A stretch of DNA of 64,000 nt from Vibrio plantisponsor (GCF_013041605.1 NZ_JABEQC010000003.1:231898-295897), one strand, 5' to 3'. Numbered from the stretch's first letter, positions 25,932 through 37,532 are shown. Made by a program: numbers and translations. The notes: generated from the letters alone by a model not told the origin.

Positions 25932-27866
25932 ATGAGTATTTTTGACCACTTTCAGGCACGCTATGAAGCAGCCAAGGATGAAGAGCTAACGATTCAAGAG
26001 TTCTTAAATCTATGTAAAGAAGATAAAAGCGCATACGCAAATGCGGCCGAACGCCTGTTGCTCGCCATCGGCGAACCCGAGATGGTAGATACTTCAAAAC
26101 ACCCTCGCTTAAGCCGTATTTTTTCAAACCGAGTTATCTCCAGATACAAAACTTTCCAAGATTTCTACGGCATGGAAGAAGCCATAGAGCAAATCGTTTC
26201 TTACTTAAAACACGCCGCTCAAGGCTTAGAAGAACGTAAACAAATTCTTTACTTACTCGGCCCTGTGGGTGGTGGTAAGTCTTCTCTTGCTGAAAAACTA
26301 AAAGCACTGATGCAACAGATGCCTATTTATGTCCTTTCGGCAAATGGCAAACGCAGTCCAGTGAACGATCATCCATTCTGTTTGTTTGATGTCAACGAAG
26401 ATGGAGAACTTTTAAAGCAAGAGTACGGTATTGAAAAACGCTATATCAAATCCATCATGTCACCTTGGGCAGCCAAGCGATTACACGAGTTTGGTGGTGA
26501 TATTACCAAGTTTAAAGTGGTGAAAGTACGCCCTTCCATCTTGGATCAAATCGCGATAGCGAAAACCGAACCGGGTGATGAAAACAACCAAGATATTTCT
26601 TCACTGGTAGGTAAAGTCGATATTCGTCAGTTAGAACACTTCTCTCAAGACGATCCTGATGCTTATAGCTATTCAGGCGCATTGTGCCGCGCGAACCAAG
26701 GTTTAATGGAGTTCGTAGAGATGTTTAAAGCGCCAATCAAAGTGCTTCACCCTCTACTCACCGCGACACAAGAAGGGAACTATAACGGTACAGAAGGTCT
26801 TTCAGCCTTGCCGTTTGACGGAATGATACTTGCCCACTCTAACGAATCTGAATGGCAGGCTTTCCGCAACAACAAAAACAATGAGGCATTCCTAGACCGT
26901 GTTTACATAGTTAAGGTTCCTTACTGTCTGCGTGTTTCCGAAGAAGTTAAAATTTACCAAAAACTGCTTGAGCACAGTGAGCTATCCAACGCGCCATGCG
27001 CACCAAGCACTCTCGATCTGCTTGCTCAATTCAGCGTACTTTCGCGTTTGAAAATTCCTGAAAACTCATCGCTATTTTCGAAAATGCGGGTTTACGATGG
27101 TGAGACACTCAAAGACACCGATCCAAAAGCGAAAAGCTACCAAGAGTATCGTGACTACGCTGGTGTCGATGAAGGCATGTCGGGGCTTTCCACTCGTTTT
27201 GCGTTCAAGATTCTCTCTCGCGTATTCAACTTCGACCACAGTGAAGTGTCAGCAAACCCTGTACATCTCTTCTATGTGATTGAACAACAAGTAGAGCGTG
27301 AGCAGTTCCCACAAGAAACAGCTGACCGTTATCTAGAGTTTGTTAAAGGCTACCTAGTACCGCGTTATGTCGAGTTTATCGGTAAAGAAATTCAAACCGC
27401 ATATTTAGAGTCCTACTCTGAGTACGGTCAAAACATTTTCGACCGCTACGTCACTTATGCGGATTTCTGGATTCAGGATCAGGAATACCGCGATCCGGAA
27501 ACCGGACAACTGTTTGACCGAGCTTCACTCAACGGAGAATTGGAGAAAATCGAAAAAACCGCTGGGATCAGTAATCCGAAGGATTTCCGAAATGAAATCG
27601 TCAACTTCGTATTACGTGCACGTGCGAATAATAATGGTAACAACCCAGCTTGGACCAGCTACGAAAAATTGCGCACCGTTATCGAGAAGAAAATGTTCTC
27701 GAATACTGAGGAACTACTACCTGTTATCTCCTTTAATGCGAAAACCTCTTCTGAGGATCAGAAAAAACACGACAACTTTGTCGCTCGCATGATGGAGAAA
27801 GGTTATACCGAAAAACAAGTGAGACTATTGTCTGAGTGGTATTTACGCGTACGTAAATCTTCTTAA
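25932..27866 (+). CDS. yeaG: PrkA-type serine protein kinase YeaG
   Basis: A 644-residue AAA+ protein with Walker A GPVGGGKSS at 110-118 and the C-terminal PrkA kinase-related domain. E. coli YeaG autophosphorylates and takes part in adaptation to nitrogen starvation and stationary phase; the Bacillus homologue PrkA has been described as a kinase or AAA protease affecting sporulation. The N-terminus (MSIFDHFQARYEAAKDEE) matches the family. It is the first gene of a three-gene unit with yeaH and ycgB, separated from yeaH by 122 bases without a clear terminator. The Shine-Dalgarno GAGGGG is strong. Confidence 0.95.
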   Translation: MSIFDHFQARYEAAKDEELTIQEFLNLCKEDKSAYANAAERLLLAIGEPEMVDTSKHPRLSRIFSNRVISRYKTFQDFYGMEEAIEQIVSYLKHAAQGLEERKQILYLLGPVGGGKSSLAEKLKALMQQMPIYVLSANGKRSPVNDHPFCLFDVNEDGELLKQEYGIEKRYIKSIMSPWAAKRLHEFGGDITKFKVVKVRPSILDQIAIAKTEPGDENNQDISSLVGKVDIRQLEHFSQDDPDAYSYSGALCRANQGLMEFVEMFKAPIKVLHPLLTATQEGNYNGTEGLSALPFDGMILAHSNESEWQAFRNNKNNEAFLDRVYIVKVPYCLRVSEEVKIYQKLLEHSELSNAPCAPSTLDLLAQFSVLSRLKIPENSSLFSKMRVYDGETLKDTDPKAKSYQEYRDYAGVDEGMSGLSTRFAFKILSRVFNFDHSEVSANPVHLFYVIEQQVEREQFPQETADRYLEFVKGYLVPRYVEFIGKEIQTAYLESYSEYGQNIFDRYVTYADFWIQDQEYRDPETGQLFDRASLNGELEKIEKTAGISNPKDFRNEIVNFVLRARANNNGNNPAWTSYEKLRTVIEKKMFSNTEELLPVISFNAKTSSEDQKKHDNFVARMMEKGYTEKQVRLLSEWYLRVRKSS

Positions 27867-27988
27867 ACACTGTCTGTACCCAAAGAACTTGTTGTAACGG
27901 GTATATCTGAAATCCAACTAAGCAGGCATCCAAGGACAGGATGCCTCGTTGGGGGAGCTATTCAGGTGACGTATACGGGGGAAGACTC

Positions 27989-29260
27989 ATGCCGCAATTC
28001 ATCGATAGACGATTAAACGGTAAGAACAAAAGCGCGGTAAATCGCCAACGCTTTTTACGCCGTTATAAAGAACAAATTAAAGAGTCGGTTTCCGATGCGG
28101 TAAACCGCCGTTCAATCACGAACACAGAAACTGGTGAAGATGTCTCTATTCCAAATAAGGACATCAAAGAGCCTGTGTTTCATCAAGGTCAGGGAGGTAT
28201 GCGTGAGCGTGTTCACCCAGGCAATGACCAATTCATACGCGGTGACAAGATAGAACGCCCTCGCGGAGGCGGTCAAGGCGGCGGTTCTGGTGAAGGTGAA
28301 GCCAGCCAAGACGGTGAAGGCGAGGACGAATTTGTATTCCAGATTTCCAAAGACGAATATTTGGATATTCTGTTCGAAGACCTCGAACTGCCCAATCTCG
28401 AAAAAAACCAAATCAATAAGATAACGGAGTGGAAAACCCATCGCGCGGGGTACCAGACTGCGGGTTCAGCTTCTAACATTGCTATTGTTCGCTCGTTACA
28501 ACAATCATTGGCACGCCGCACGGCGATGACCGCCAATAAACGTCGTTTAATGAAAGAACTGGAAGATGAGTTAGAGCGTATTAAAGCCGCTGAACCAGCT
28601 CAACTTCTGGAAGAAAAACGCATTAAACAAGAGATTGAAGAACTGCGCGCCAAAATTGAAAGCGTGCCTTTTATTGATACCTTCGATTTGCGTTTCAAAA
28701 ATTATGAAAAGCGCCCTATCCCATCTAGCCAAGCGGTGATGTTCTGTTTGATGGACGTCTCTGGCTCTATGGACCAAGCCACCAAAGACATTGCGAAACG
28801 CTTTTACGTCTTGCTCTATCTGTTCCTGACTCGAACATACAAAAACGTCGAAGTAGTGTTCATTCGTCACCATACTCAAGCAAAAGAGGTGGATGAACAA
28901 GAATTCTTCTATTCCCAAGAAACTGGCGGCACCATCGTTTCCAGTGCACTTAAGCTGATGCATGAGATCATTGAAGAACGATATCCGCTTGGCGAATGGA
29001 ATATCTACGGTGCGCAAGCTTCCGATGGTGATAACTGGGCGGATGATTCGCCACGTTGTAAAGAGTTGCTCACCAAACAACTGCTACCTTACTGTCAGTA
29101 CTATGCCTATATCGAGATTACCCGTCGGTCACATCAAACCTTATGGCACGAGTATGAAAAACTGCAGCCAGCCTTTGGTAATTTTGCTATGAAGAATATT
29201 CGCAGTGTGGAGGATATCTTCCCTGTCTTTAGGGAACTATTCCAGAAGGAAAACGCATAG
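27989..29260 (+). CDS. yeaH: YeaH (UPF0229) VWA-like protein
   Basis: A 423-residue protein, second in yeaG-yeaH-ycgB. The N-terminus [22 protein letters not shown] and the Gly-Gln-rich acidic linker (about 93-114) match E. coli YeaH. A von Willebrand factor A-like domain carries a MIDAS-type DVSGSMD at 256-262, with a predicted coiled coil before it (about 185-226). The start at 27989 has GGGGGAAG upstream; the open frame continues to 27941 but without family similarity. The pairing of an AAA+ protein with a MIDAS protein recalls MoxR-VWA chaperone pairs; for YeaG-YeaH this is inference. Confidence 0.94.
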   Translation: MPQFIDRRLNGKNKSAVNRQRFLRRYKEQIKESVSDAVNRRSITNTETGEDVSIPNKDIKEPVFHQGQGGMRERVHPGNDQFIRGDKIERPRGGGQGGGSGEGEASQDGEGEDEFVFQISKDEYLDILFEDLELPNLEKNQINKITEWKTHRAGYQTAGSASNIAIVRSLQQSLARRTAMTANKRRLMKELEDELERIKAAEPAQLLEEKRIKQEIEELRAKIESVPFIDTFDLRFKNYEKRPIPSSQAVMFCLMDVSGSMDQATKDIAKRFYVLLYLFLTRTYKNVEVVFIRHHTQAKEVDEQEFFYSQETGGTIVSSALKLMHEIIEERYPLGEWNIYGAQASDGDNWADDSPRCKELLTKQLLPYCQYYAYIEITRRSHQTLWHEYEKLQPAFGNFAMKNIRSVEDIFPVFRELFQKENA

Positions 29261-29272
29261 GGGGGAGCGCGT

Positions 29273-30829
29273 ATGACAACCAATGCTACAAAAAATAAGT
29301 CAAATGCTGCGCCGAAGAAACGCGCAACCAAATCGAAAGTTCTGCCTGATGGGCCGGATTGGACCTTTGACATCCTTGAGGAGTACCACACAGAGATAAA
29401 ACGTGTCGCTGAGTTTTATAAACTGGATACCTATGAGAACCAAATTGAAGTCATCACTTCTGAACAAATGATGGATGCCTATTCCAGTATTGGTATGCCT
29501 ATTAATTACAACCACTGGTCATTTGGTAAGAAGTTTATCCATACCGAACAAAACTATAAGCATGGGCAGATGGGGCTCGCGTATGAGATCGTCATCAACT
29601 CCGACCCTTGTATAGCCTACCTGATGGAAGAAAACACCGTAACCATGCAAGCGTTAGTAATGGCTCACGCCTGTTACGGACATAACTCTTTCTTTAAAGG
29701 AAACTACCTATTCCAAACATGGACCGATGCAAGTTCAATTATTGACTACCTGCTGTTTGCTAAAAATTACATTGCCGGATGTGAAGAGAAATATGGTGTT
29801 GATCAGGTAGAACGCCTATTAGACTCATGCCATGCCTTAATGAATTACGGAGTCGACAGATACAAACGCCCAGAGAAAATTTCCATCGCTGAAGAGAAAG
29901 CGCGCCAAGAAGAACGTGAAGAGTATTTGCAGTCTCAGGTGAATGCCCTTTGGCGCACCGTTCCACAGAAAGCGAGAGCGGAAGATAACCAACCGCGTTT
30001 CCCGAGTGAACCACAAGAGAACATTCTCTATTTCATCGAAAAGCACGCACCATTACTTGAACCTTGGCAGCGTGAAATCGTCCGTATCGTGCGTAAAATT
30101 AGTCAGTATTTCTATCCGCAAAAACAAACCCAGGTAATGAATGAAGGCTGGGCTACGTTTTGGCACTACACAATTTTGAATCACCTGTATGACGAAGGAT
30201 TAGTGTCAGACAAGTTTATCCTAGAATTTCTGCACAGCCACACCAGCGTTGTGGCTCAACCGCCATATAACAGTCGTTATTTTAGCGGTATCAACCCTTA
30301 CGCGCTAGGGTTTGCCATGTTTACCGATATTAAGCGCATTTGTGAAAACCCAACCGATGAAGACTACGAATGGTTCCCTGAACTGGCAGGCTCAGACTGG
30401 TTAGAAGCGGTACATTTCGCTATGCACAACTTCAAAGATGAAAGCTTTATCAGCCAATATTTGTCGCCAAAACTTATCCGTGATTTCAAACTGTTCGCCA
30501 TTACCGACGACGACAGGAAGAACTTCATTGAAGTCACCGCCATCCACAATGACAGCGGCTATCAACAGATACGAGAGAAGCTCGCTGCTCAATACAATCT
30601 GAGTAACTTGGAACCGAACATCCAAGTATTCAGCGTCGACGTTCGTGGAGACCGTTCTATCACATTACAGTATGTCCCCCACGACCGAATTCCTTTAGAC
30701 CCAAGCTACGAGGAGGTACTAAAACACATGCATCGCCTATGGGGTTTTGAAGTCAAATTAGAGGAGGTAAAAGACACTGGAAGAAGAGAAATCCTCGCAA
30801 CCTGTCCTAAAAAAGGTGATCACGATTAG
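29273..30829 (+). CDS. ycgB: SpoVR family protein YcgB
   Basis: A 518-residue SpoVR-like protein, 12 bases after yeaH with ribosome-binding site GGGGGGAG. Conserved parts are YNHWSFGKKF, GQMGLAYEIVINSDPCIAYLMEENT, HACYGHNSFFKGN and NEGWATFWHY, whose His and Glu residues recall metal-binding helices. The function of SpoVR is unknown; in Bacillus it affects spore cortex formation, and in E. coli ycgB is RpoS-controlled but lies far from yeaGH. Close spacing here implies one transcript for all three. The N-terminal 25 residues are Lys- and Ala-rich and probably disordered. A strong terminator follows. Confidence 0.94.
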   Translation: MTTNATKNKSNAAPKKRATKSKVLPDGPDWTFDILEEYHTEIKRVAEFYKLDTYENQIEVITSEQMMDAYSSIGMPINYNHWSFGKKFIHTEQNYKHGQMGLAYEIVINSDPCIAYLMEENTVTMQALVMAHACYGHNSFFKGNYLFQTWTDASSIIDYLLFAKNYIAGCEEKYGVDQVERLLDSCHALMNYGVDRYKRPEKISIAEEKARQEEREEYLQSQVNALWRTVPQKARAEDNQPRFPSEPQENILYFIEKHAPLLEPWQREIVRIVRKISQYFYPQKQTQVMNEGWATFWHYTILNHLYDEGLVSDKFILEFLHSHTSVVAQPPYNSRYFSGINPYALGFAMFTDIKRICENPTDEDYEWFPELAGSDWLEAVHFAMHNFKDESFISQYLSPKLIRDFKLFAITDDDRKNFIEVTAIHNDSGYQQIREKLAAQYNLSNLEPNIQVFSVDVRGDRSITLQYVPHDRIPLDPSYEEVLKHMHRLWGFEVKLEEVKDTGRREILATCPKKGDHD

Positions 30830-30920
30830 TGATTATCGTTGCGACAACTAAAACATCTAACCTAACAATTAGTTGTAAAAAGTAAGTAGTTGTAAAAGTA
30901 AATAGTTCTATATAACGAAC

Positions 30921-30955
30921 AAAGCCCCAGACTCTCATCTGGGGCTTTTCTTATT
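30921..30955 (+). terminator. Terminator of the yeaG-yeaH-ycgB operon
   Basis: Stem AAAGCCCCAGA/TCTGGGGCTTT with a 6-base loop, followed by TCTTATT. It also separates the convergent kdsB. Confidence 0.88.
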
Positions 30956-30970
30956 CTGACTGCTTTTCGC

Positions 30971-31726
30971 TTACGACTGCTTCGCCACAATACTGCGTAC
31001 TAACTCCAAATCTTCAGGAGTATCGACACCCGCAGGAGGCGCTTCCAGCGCGACTGCGACGTGAATTTTTTCACCATACCAAAGCACACGTAGCTGCTCT
31101 AAACATTCAATTTTCTCAAGCTGGCTAGGCTGCCAGTTGATATAGGTATTAATGAAACCAGCACGATAAGCGTAGATACCAATGTGGCGCATTAAAGGTT
31201 GCACTATGGTTTTGTCTTGCGAAGCAAAGTTATCACGATCCCATGGAATCGTTGCACGGCTGAAGTAAAGTGCGTAACCGTCTTTATCTGTCACCACTTT
31301 CACTGCATTGGGGTTGAACACTTCACTTTCGTGATCAATTTCAACCGCCAGTGTTGCCATAGGAGCGTTGCTCGCCGCCAAATTATCCGCAACCTGACGA
31401 ACAATAGCGGGTGGAATCAAGGGTTCATCACCTTGCACATTGACTATGATGTGGTCATCTTCAATGCCCATTAATGCCACCACTTCTGCCAAACGCTCAG
31501 TGCCTGACTGATGGTCTGGAGAAGTCATACACACAGTACCGCCAAACGCTTTAACCGCCTGTTCAACACGAGCATCGTCAGTTGCGATAATCACTCTTTC
31601 AGCACCCGCCAAAAGAGACTGCTCATAAACCCATTGGATCATAGGTTTACCACCAATATCCGCGAGCGGTTTACCCGGTAAACGTGTCGACTGATAACGA
31701 GCAGGAATAACAACGGTAAATGACAT
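30971..31726 (-). CDS. kdsB: 3-deoxy-manno-octulosonate cytidylyltransferase
   Basis: A 251-residue enzyme that activates Kdo to CMP-Kdo for lipopolysaccharide inner-core synthesis in the cytoplasm. The N-terminal nucleotide site is [17 protein letters not shown], and [12 protein letters not shown], with its metal-binding Asp, is present; the length is typical. It is the last gene of the comEC-msbA-lpxK-ycaR-kdsB string. Its ATG (31724-31726) shares a base with the ycaR stop (TAATG), so translation is coupled. Confidence 0.97.
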   Translation of the reverse strand: MSFTVVIPARYQSTRLPGKPLADIGGKPMIQWVYEQSLLAGAERVIIATDDARVEQAVKAFGGTVCMTSPDHQSGTERLAEVVALMGIEDDHIIVNVQGDEPLIPPAIVRQVADNLAASNAPMATLAVEIDHESEVFNPNAVKVVTDKDGYALYFSRATIPWDRDNFASQDKTIVQPLMRHIGIYAYRAGFINTYINWQPSQLEKIECLEQLRVLWYGEKIHVAVALEAPPAGVDTPEDLELVRSIVAKQS

Positions 31727-31905
31727 TATCGTCCCTCGTCCATTGACATAGTACGCGCTTCCGGTTCAAGGAGAACAGGAATGCCCTCTTTGATTGGATA
31801 AGCAAGACGGTCAAATTTACAAATGAGTTCTTGTTTATCTTTATCGTAAGTCAGCTTGCCTTTACATAAAGGACAAGCAACGATTTCAAGCAGACGGTGA
31901 TCCAT
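31726..31905 (-). CDS. ycaR: YcaR/Trm112 family small zinc-ribbon protein
   Basis: A 59-residue protein with the family signature [18 protein letters not shown] and the [17 protein letters not shown] end. CPLC gives one half of a zinc-ribbon-like site and the later cysteine (LICKF) a third ligand. It lies between lpxK and kdsB, as in E. coli. The start at 31905 lies inside the last codons of lpxK, a 20-base overlap; the open frame extends to 32013 but only in the shadow of lpxK. Function is unknown; eukaryotic Trm112 proteins activate methyltransferases. Confidence 0.93.
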   Translation of the reverse strand: MDHRLLEIVACPLCKGKLTYDKDKQELICKFDRLAYPIKEGIPVLLEPEARTMSMDEGR

Positions 31906-32893
31906 ACTGTTCCATAACCTCTTTAATAGTTTCCACAATATGCTGCTCATCTTGATGAGAGATCTGCGCTGAGACTGGCAGATACCACCAGTTCTCATTG
32001 GCAAACGCAGCACATTTTACAGCGTCTTTTTCTGTCATAACCACATGATCCCCACGTGTTGCTAATGCAAACAACTGTGAGGAATCAAAGTCTTGGTGGT
32101 CAGCGAATCCATGTTCTACTACAGGTTTAGCACCGAGCTCTTTTAAAGTATTAAAAAAGCGTGGAGGATGCCCAATACCTGCCCAAGCAACGATGTTTGA
32201 CAACGTGTCTACAGGCACTCTTTCTCCCGTGACCATATTTACCGCCAAGTCAGGTTGCAGTGTCATAGCCACTTCACCCGCGAGAGGCGTTCCGCCGTTA
32301 GTAATCGTAAAATCCACTTCTTTCAAACGTGACAAAGGCTCACGCAGTGGGCCCAAAGGCAGTAACTGCTCATTGCCAAATCGTCTCACGCCATCAACAA
32401 CGGCAAATTCAATATCACGATCCAGTGCGTAATGCTGCAAGCCATCATCGGTAATAATAATATCGATGTTTTCTTTCAGCAGTGCTTTCACAGCATTAGA
32501 GCGAATGGGGTCTACCGCAACAGGCGCTTTGGTGCGTTGATAAATAAGCTTGGGTTCATCACCACAGTGGGCTGTCGATGTGTTATCTGAGACCATCAGC
32601 GGATAAGAAGGCGCTTTCGCTCCATATCCTCGGGAAACCACGCCGGGTTTATAACCTAGCCGTTGAAGCGTTTCGACTAACCAGATAACCACAGGCGTTT
32701 TGCCATTACCACCAGCAGTAATATTACCGACGATAACAACAGGCACTGGTGCCTTGTAGCTCTGTTTCTTTCCGGATTGAAATGCCTTTCTGCGAGAGTG
32801 GCTCACTGCTTTAAACACAAGGCTTAATGGCCACAAAAGTGGCCATAAGAGAAAACGAATTGGATGACCTTGAAACCAGATTTTTTCAATCAC
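31886..32893 (-). CDS. lpxK: Tetraacyldisaccharide 4'-kinase
   Basis: A 335-residue membrane-associated kinase that phosphorylates the lipid A disaccharide at the 4' position to give lipid IVA. One N-terminal membrane helix (about 12-30) is followed by the P-loop [13 protein letters not shown] (55-67). The DDGLQHY motif holds catalytic and metal-binding residues. It begins nine bases after the msbA stop and overlaps ycaR at its end, so it is within the lipid A string msbA-lpxK-ycaR-kdsB. Confidence 0.97.
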   Translation of the reverse strand: MIEKIWFQGHPIRFLLWPLLWPLSLVFKAVSHSRRKAFQSGKKQSYKAPVPVVIVGNITAGGNGKTPVVIWLVETLQRLGYKPGVVSRGYGAKAPSYPLMVSDNTSTAHCGDEPKLIYQRTKAPVAVDPIRSNAVKALLKENIDIIITDDGLQHYALDRDIEFAVVDGVRRFGNEQLLPLGPLREPLSRLKEVDFTITNGGTPLAGEVAMTLQPDLAVNMVTGERVPVDTLSNIVAWAGIGHPPRFFNTLKELGAKPVVEHGFADHQDFDSSQLFALATRGDHVVMTEKDAVKCAAFANENWWYLPVSAQISHQDEQHIVETIKEVMEQYGSPSA

Positions 32894-32902
32894 AGTTCGA
32901 AC

Positions 32903-34651
32903 CTACTCACCAAATTGAATTCGGTGCAGCTGTGCATAAGCACCATCTTTTTCAATCAATTCAGCGTGTTTACCGCGTTCAATGATTTCACCTTCATCCA
33001 CAACCAATATTTCATCTGCTTGTTCGATGGTAGAAAGTCTGTGTGCAATAACCAGTACGGTTTTGTTCTTTTGCAGCTCATCTAACGCAGCTTGAATAGC
33101 ACGCTCAGATTCGGTATCCAAAGCTGATGTTGCCTCATCCAAAATCAATACTGGAGCATCACGCAGCAGTGCACGCGCAATAGCAATACGCTGACGCTGA
33201 CCACCAGACAAGCTCGTTCCGTTCTCACCAATAATGGTATCTAGGCCATGCTGCATACCATTAATAAATTCCATCGCATGAGCTAAACGAGCAGCTTCTT
33301 CAATTTGCTCTCGAGTGTATTCACCCTCTGCTGCATAAGCGATGTTGTTTGCAATGGTGTCATTGAATAAATGCACGTTCTGCGACACTAAAGCGAAGTG
33401 TTTACGCAGGTTCGTTAGTTTGAAGTCACGAACATCGTGGCCATCAAGCTCAATAGAACCGGAGTCCACATCGTAAAAACGTGTAAACAGGTTTGCAATA
33501 GTCGATTTACCCGAACCAGAACGCCCCACCAGAGCGACCGTTTTGCCCTGAGGGATCTCAAAACTGACGTGTGATAGCGCTGGTTTTTCTTTACCAGAAT
33601 AGGTGAAAGTCACATCTTTCACTGCAATCTCACCACGAACCTTGTCCGTTTCGAAAGTACCGTTGTCACGCTCGGTTTCTAGATCCATAAGGTTGAATAG
33701 CGTTGCACTTGCTGCCATACCGCGTTGGAATTCTGATGTCACGTTGGTTAACGCTTTTAAAGGACGCATCAAACCAAACATTGCTGAGAAAACCACACTA
33801 AAAGTACCCGGAGTCAGTTCAGCACGAATGCTGTCATTGCTGGCAAGCAGTAACACCGTCACTAACGCTAACGACGCAATCATTTGAATCACAGGATCAG
33901 CGATCGACTGTGCCGCAACCATCTTCATGGTTTGCTGACGCATACGATTACTTACTTCATCAAATCGTTCACGCTCTACAGCCTGACCACCGTAGCTTAA
34001 TACGACTTTATGTCCTTTCAGCATCTGCTCGGCCGACGAGGTAACATCACCCATCGTGGTTTGCATATTTTTAGAAATTTTGCGGAAACGCTTAGAAACG
34101 AAACGGATACCCAAAGCAACGATCGGTGCAACAACGATCAGTACTAACGAAAGCTGCCAGCTGTTCCAGAACATCAGTGTAAGCAAACCGATAATGCTTG
34201 CACCCTCACGTACTATACTCACTAAAGCTCGGCTAGTCGCGCCAGAAACTTGTTCAGAGTCGTACGTAATACGTGACAATAAGCTACCGGTTGGTTCTTT
34301 ATCAAAGAAAGTGACTGGCATGTGCATGAAATGGTGGAAAATGGCGCGACGCATTTGCATGACCACATTCCCGGAAACCCAGCTTAGGCAGTAGGAAGAA
34401 ACAAATCCACTCAGGCCTCGAACAGCCATTACACCAAGAATAATAAACGGAATAACTTGTAAGAAATTAGATTCAACGTCACCAAAACCTTCATCAAGAA
34501 GAGGCTTCAGTAGAGAAATCATGTAGGTGTCAGAAACGGCATTCACAATTAAAGCAATGACAGCGACAAATAGCCCTGCTTTGTAGAGGCGGATGTAAGT
34601 CCACAAGCGTTTAAATGTTTGCCATGTTGTTTCGTCGGTATTCAGTGACAT
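32903..34651 (-). CDS. msbA: Lipid A export ABC transporter MsbA
   Basis: A 582-residue half-transporter that flips lipid A-core across the inner membrane. Six membrane helices (about 20-310) precede the ATPase domain with Walker [10 protein letters not shown], signature LSGGQRQR and Walker [12 protein letters not shown]. With the ATG at 34651 (MSLNTDETT) the length equals that of V. cholerae MsbA; the open frame reaches 34687, where it touches comEC. It lies 32 bases downstream of the comEC stop, an arrangement (comEC/ycaI-msbA-lpxK) shared with E. coli. Confidence 0.97.
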   Translation of the reverse strand: MSLNTDETTWQTFKRLWTYIRLYKAGLFVAVIALIVNAVSDTYMISLLKPLLDEGFGDVESNFLQVIPFIILGVMAVRGLSGFVSSYCLSWVSGNVVMQMRRAIFHHFMHMPVTFFDKEPTGSLLSRITYDSEQVSGATSRALVSIVREGASIIGLLTLMFWNSWQLSLVLIVVAPIVALGIRFVSKRFRKISKNMQTTMGDVTSSAEQMLKGHKVVLSYGGQAVERERFDEVSNRMRQQTMKMVAAQSIADPVIQMIASLALVTVLLLASNDSIRAELTPGTFSVVFSAMFGLMRPLKALTNVTSEFQRGMAASATLFNLMDLETERDNGTFETDKVRGEIAVKDVTFTYSGKEKPALSHVSFEIPQGKTVALVGRSGSGKSTIANLFTRFYDVDSGSIELDGHDVRDFKLTNLRKHFALVSQNVHLFNDTIANNIAYAAEGEYTREQIEEAARLAHAMEFINGMQHGLDTIIGENGTSLSGGQRQRIAIARALLRDAPVLILDEATSALDTESERAIQAALDELQKNKTVLVIAHRLSTIEQADEILVVDEGEIIERGKHAELIEKDGAYAQLHRIQFGE

Positions 34652-34683
34652 ATAAGTGCTTATTCTTATTTCAATATTGGTCG

Positions 34684-36927
34684 TCATTCTACCTCTTTAC
34701 GCAGCATCTGCCTATACCAAGGGAGAATCCCATCTTGCCGTAGAGTAGATAAGTGACGACTTTCTGCTCTATATTGCAAAGTTATCTGACCGCTCTCTCC
34801 TGTGTCGTACCATTCAGAGCCGAAACTGGTGTACCTATCGACGATCTCAGGGTGAGGAAGGTTCCATCGATTCGTTTTATCTAACGATGCAATCGCTATT
34901 TGAGGTGACACACGCTCAATAAATGCCTGTGTAGAAGAGGTTTTGCTGCCATGATGAGGAACGATCATTACATCACTTTGCAACATCTCATTATCTCGAG
35001 CCAGCAACCATTCACCAACAGCAGTAACATCTCCAGAAAGCAATACGCTGTGAGCATGCTTCATATCTGAAACGCGGACTACACATGAATGCTGATTGAA
35101 GGCCCGCTCGACTCGCTTTGGCGGCCATAGCACAGAGAAATGCAGACCTTGCCACAGCCACTCTTCGCCCCGCACGCATGCCAAAGCCTCTTCGATATAC
35201 TGACTGGAATACACATTGCGAGGTAGCAGTAGCTGGTCGACATCCTTTCTGCCACCGGCATGATCATCATCGAAATGGCTGTATATCGCTGCATCAATCG
35301 TGTCTGTTCCCCTTTTTGCAAGCAGCGGTACAATCACAGAACGAACATAGCTGCCGTTCTCCCAACTGCTTCCTGTATCGTAAAGCAATGTTTTACCTCC
35401 TTTTTCGATCAAAACAGCCAGACCGTGACCAACATCGAGCACATCCATCCGCCAGTCATATGGCGGAGTTCTAAACAACAGGGTTGAGATCAGAACTATC
35501 GTTAGCAACATTTGGCTAAAGCGGCTCACAACCATCCGCAGTAGCCAAACTAGGGTCAAAACTAGCATCAACTGAAGCAGCCATTCACTGACGGCAATCC
35601 AACCTGAAGTCGCATAAGGGAGCGCATGCGCCAGTGGTTGAAAGGAAAAATCGACTAGTTGCCACAAACCGTCGATATGGGGGAAATCAAGGCAAGTAGC
35701 AATTACCGCCACAAAAAGTACAGGAATGATAAGAAAAGAGAACCAAGGAATAAAAGCCATATTGAACAGGGTTGATACCCAGCTTACTCCACCAAAGAAG
35801 TAAGCACTTACAGGTGCCATCATCAGCACCAACATCACCTGTCCTGCGATAAATCGCGTCCACCACTGTTTCCATTGTGCGGTGATTGAACAGAGATAAA
35901 TAACGATACAAACGGCAATAAACGAAAGCCAGAAACTGCTTGCTAAAGAAGCAAACGGGTCAATTATCAAGACTGCCGCTAGCGTAAGTAAAATTCGCCG
36001 AGATACAGATACATGAATCCGTAAGGCAATAAGCAGCACATTGAGCAGACACATAATCAGTGCTCGCTGCGTCGGCAACGTAAAGCCAGCAAGCCACGCA
36101 TAGCTCACCGCGAACGATGCGCCCAAAATAAAAGGAAGCCAAACGAACATAGGATGGAGTCTTGATACTCCTAGGCCAAGTACATACCCTATCCCGAATG
36201 CAATGCCTATATGCAAACCGGAAATCGCCACCAGATGAATCAACCCGCTGTTTCTCAGTTGCATCCAATCTGTTTGGCTCAACCCAGAACGCTCACCGAA
36301 CATTAAAGCGGTGATCATTCCCTTAAATGGGCTATCTGATATTTGTTTTTGAACCGTGTCGTAAATCCAGTTTCGCAGACTTAATCCGGAGCTAATCTGA
36401 AAGCGGGAATTGTTAACGACCGATGCCCTAGCTACCCAACCTTGGCTTAAAGAGTAGGATTCGGCATCAAATCCAACTTCATTCAACCTGCCAACAACAG
36501 GTTTCACTTTGACTGAAAATTCAAAGTGATCGCCAATTTGCAACGGCAAAGGTGATATTAAGCGAATACGAGGAGGGAACCATGTAGTGACAGATTGGTC
36601 ATTTATTTGATGTACGGCAACAGAACCTTCGTATCCATAACTTATTTGTTTAAAAAAGCTGTCAACTTTTCCTTTTATGGTAATATCCAGCCCTGCTTGA
36701 AAAATGCTACTGGATTGAGTTTTTACTACGTTGCCATGTGTTATTATCACTAGCAAAGCGAGTACGATCCCGCCCCAGCTTCTAAGCTTAGTGAATCGAA
36801 CACTAAGAAAGATAAAAAGTGGGCAAAATAGCGCAAAACCCAAATCTGGCATATATGGCCAATAGGGCGATGACAAAACAGTGAGCGAAAACGAAGCAAG
36901 CGTCCAATTTTTCGATAAGAGAGTCAT
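34684..36927 (-). CDS. comEC: ComEC/Rec2 DNA-uptake channel
   Basis: A 747-residue inner-membrane protein that passes transforming single-stranded DNA into the cytoplasm. Domains in order are an N-terminal DUF4131 region (helices and OB-like part, about 1-190), the Competence multi-helix domain ([32 protein letters not shown], about 200-470), and a metallo-beta-lactamase-like domain with [11 protein letters not shown] near residue 550 and PHHGSKTS further on. In natural-transforming Vibrio species comEC is needed for uptake. The start codon is only eight bases from the divergent DUF2062 start. Alternative: a shorter start, but the family N-terminus fits M1. Confidence 0.93.
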   Translation of the reverse strand: MTLLSKNWTLASFSLTVLSSPYWPYMPDLGFALFCPLFIFLSVRFTKLRSWGGIVLALLVIITHGNVVKTQSSSIFQAGLDITIKGKVDSFFKQISYGYEGSVAVHQINDQSVTTWFPPRIRLISPLPLQIGDHFEFSVKVKPVVGRLNEVGFDAESYSLSQGWVARASVVNNSRFQISSGLSLRNWIYDTVQKQISDSPFKGMITALMFGERSGLSQTDWMQLRNSGLIHLVAISGLHIGIAFGIGYVLGLGVSRLHPMFVWLPFILGASFAVSYAWLAGFTLPTQRALIMCLLNVLLIALRIHVSVSRRILLTLAAVLIIDPFASLASSFWLSFIAVCIVIYLCSITAQWKQWWTRFIAGQVMLVLMMAPVSAYFFGGVSWVSTLFNMAFIPWFSFLIIPVLFVAVIATCLDFPHIDGLWQLVDFSFQPLAHALPYATSGWIAVSEWLLQLMLVLTLVWLLRMVVSRFSQMLLTIVLISTLLFRTPPYDWRMDVLDVGHGLAVLIEKGGKTLLYDTGSSWENGSYVRSVIVPLLAKRGTDTIDAAIYSHFDDDHAGGRKDVDQLLLPRNVYSSQYIEEALACVRGEEWLWQGLHFSVLWPPKRVERAFNQHSCVVRVSDMKHAHSVLLSGDVTAVGEWLLARDNEMLQSDVMIVPHHGSKTSSTQAFIERVSPQIAIASLDKTNRWNLPHPEIVDRYTSFGSEWYDTGESGQITLQYRAESRHLSTLRQDGILPWYRQMLRKEVE

Positions 36928-36935
36928 GGTTCCCT

Positions 36936-37451
36936 ATGCCAAGAAAATTCATCAAAAAATTTATGCCTAACCATGACGTTATTAAGCGTCAAAAGGCATT
37001 AAAAATTTTTGGCAATGTTCTATATAACCCTAACTTGTGGTGTCTTAATCGACGCTCAGCAGCGGGTGCGTTTGCTGTTGGTCTCTTCATGGCATTTGTT
37101 CCACTACCAAGTCAGATGATCATGTCCGCAGGTATAGCCATCGCTTTGGGTGTTAATCTGCCGTTATCTGTTGCTTTGGTATGGATCACAAACCCGATAA
37201 CCATGCCATTCATCTTCTATATCGCCTATAAGCTTGGCGCTTGGTTACTCAATATCCCGCCACAGAATTTTCATTTTGAACTGTCTTTGGATTTTCTGGC
37301 ACACCAAATGGGCACTATCGCTCCACCGTTCCTGTTAGGATGCGCTGTTTGCGCGGTTGTGGCATCAGTGGTTGGTTATTTCGGTATTCGTGGCTTATGG
37401 CGTTATTCTGTCGTGAGAAGCTGGCAGAGACGACGTACGAAAATAACCTGA
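36936..37451 (+). CDS. DUF2062 membrane protein
   Basis: A 171-residue protein with three or four hydrophobic helices. The start MPRKFIKKFMP and the core ALKIFGNVLYNPNLWCLNRRSAAGAFAVGLFMAFVPLPSQM fit DUF2062; in other bacteria this domain is sometimes fused to glycosyltransferases. No function is known. It is divergent from comEC with eight bases between the two start codons, so its promoter must lie inside the comEC reading frame. A symmetric terminator at 37533 ends it. Confidence 0.85.
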   Translation: MPRKFIKKFMPNHDVIKRQKALKIFGNVLYNPNLWCLNRRSAAGAFAVGLFMAFVPLPSQMIMSAGIAIALGVNLPLSVALVWITNPITMPFIFYIAYKLGAWLLNIPPQNFHFELSLDFLAHQMGTIAPPFLLGCAVCAVVASVVGYFGIRGLWRYSVVRSWQRRRTKIT

Positions 37452-37532
37452 ATACCTAAAGAGAAAATAACGTACGTTCTAACTTGAGATGAGCTTATTG
37501 CTCAGCAATGAAATGAATGTAGCGCGAACATG

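Noticed and set aside
28571..29080. 169-codon minus-strand frame opposite yeaH
   Set aside because: It is a shadow of the conserved VWA-like domain with no ribosome-binding site or recognisable motif.
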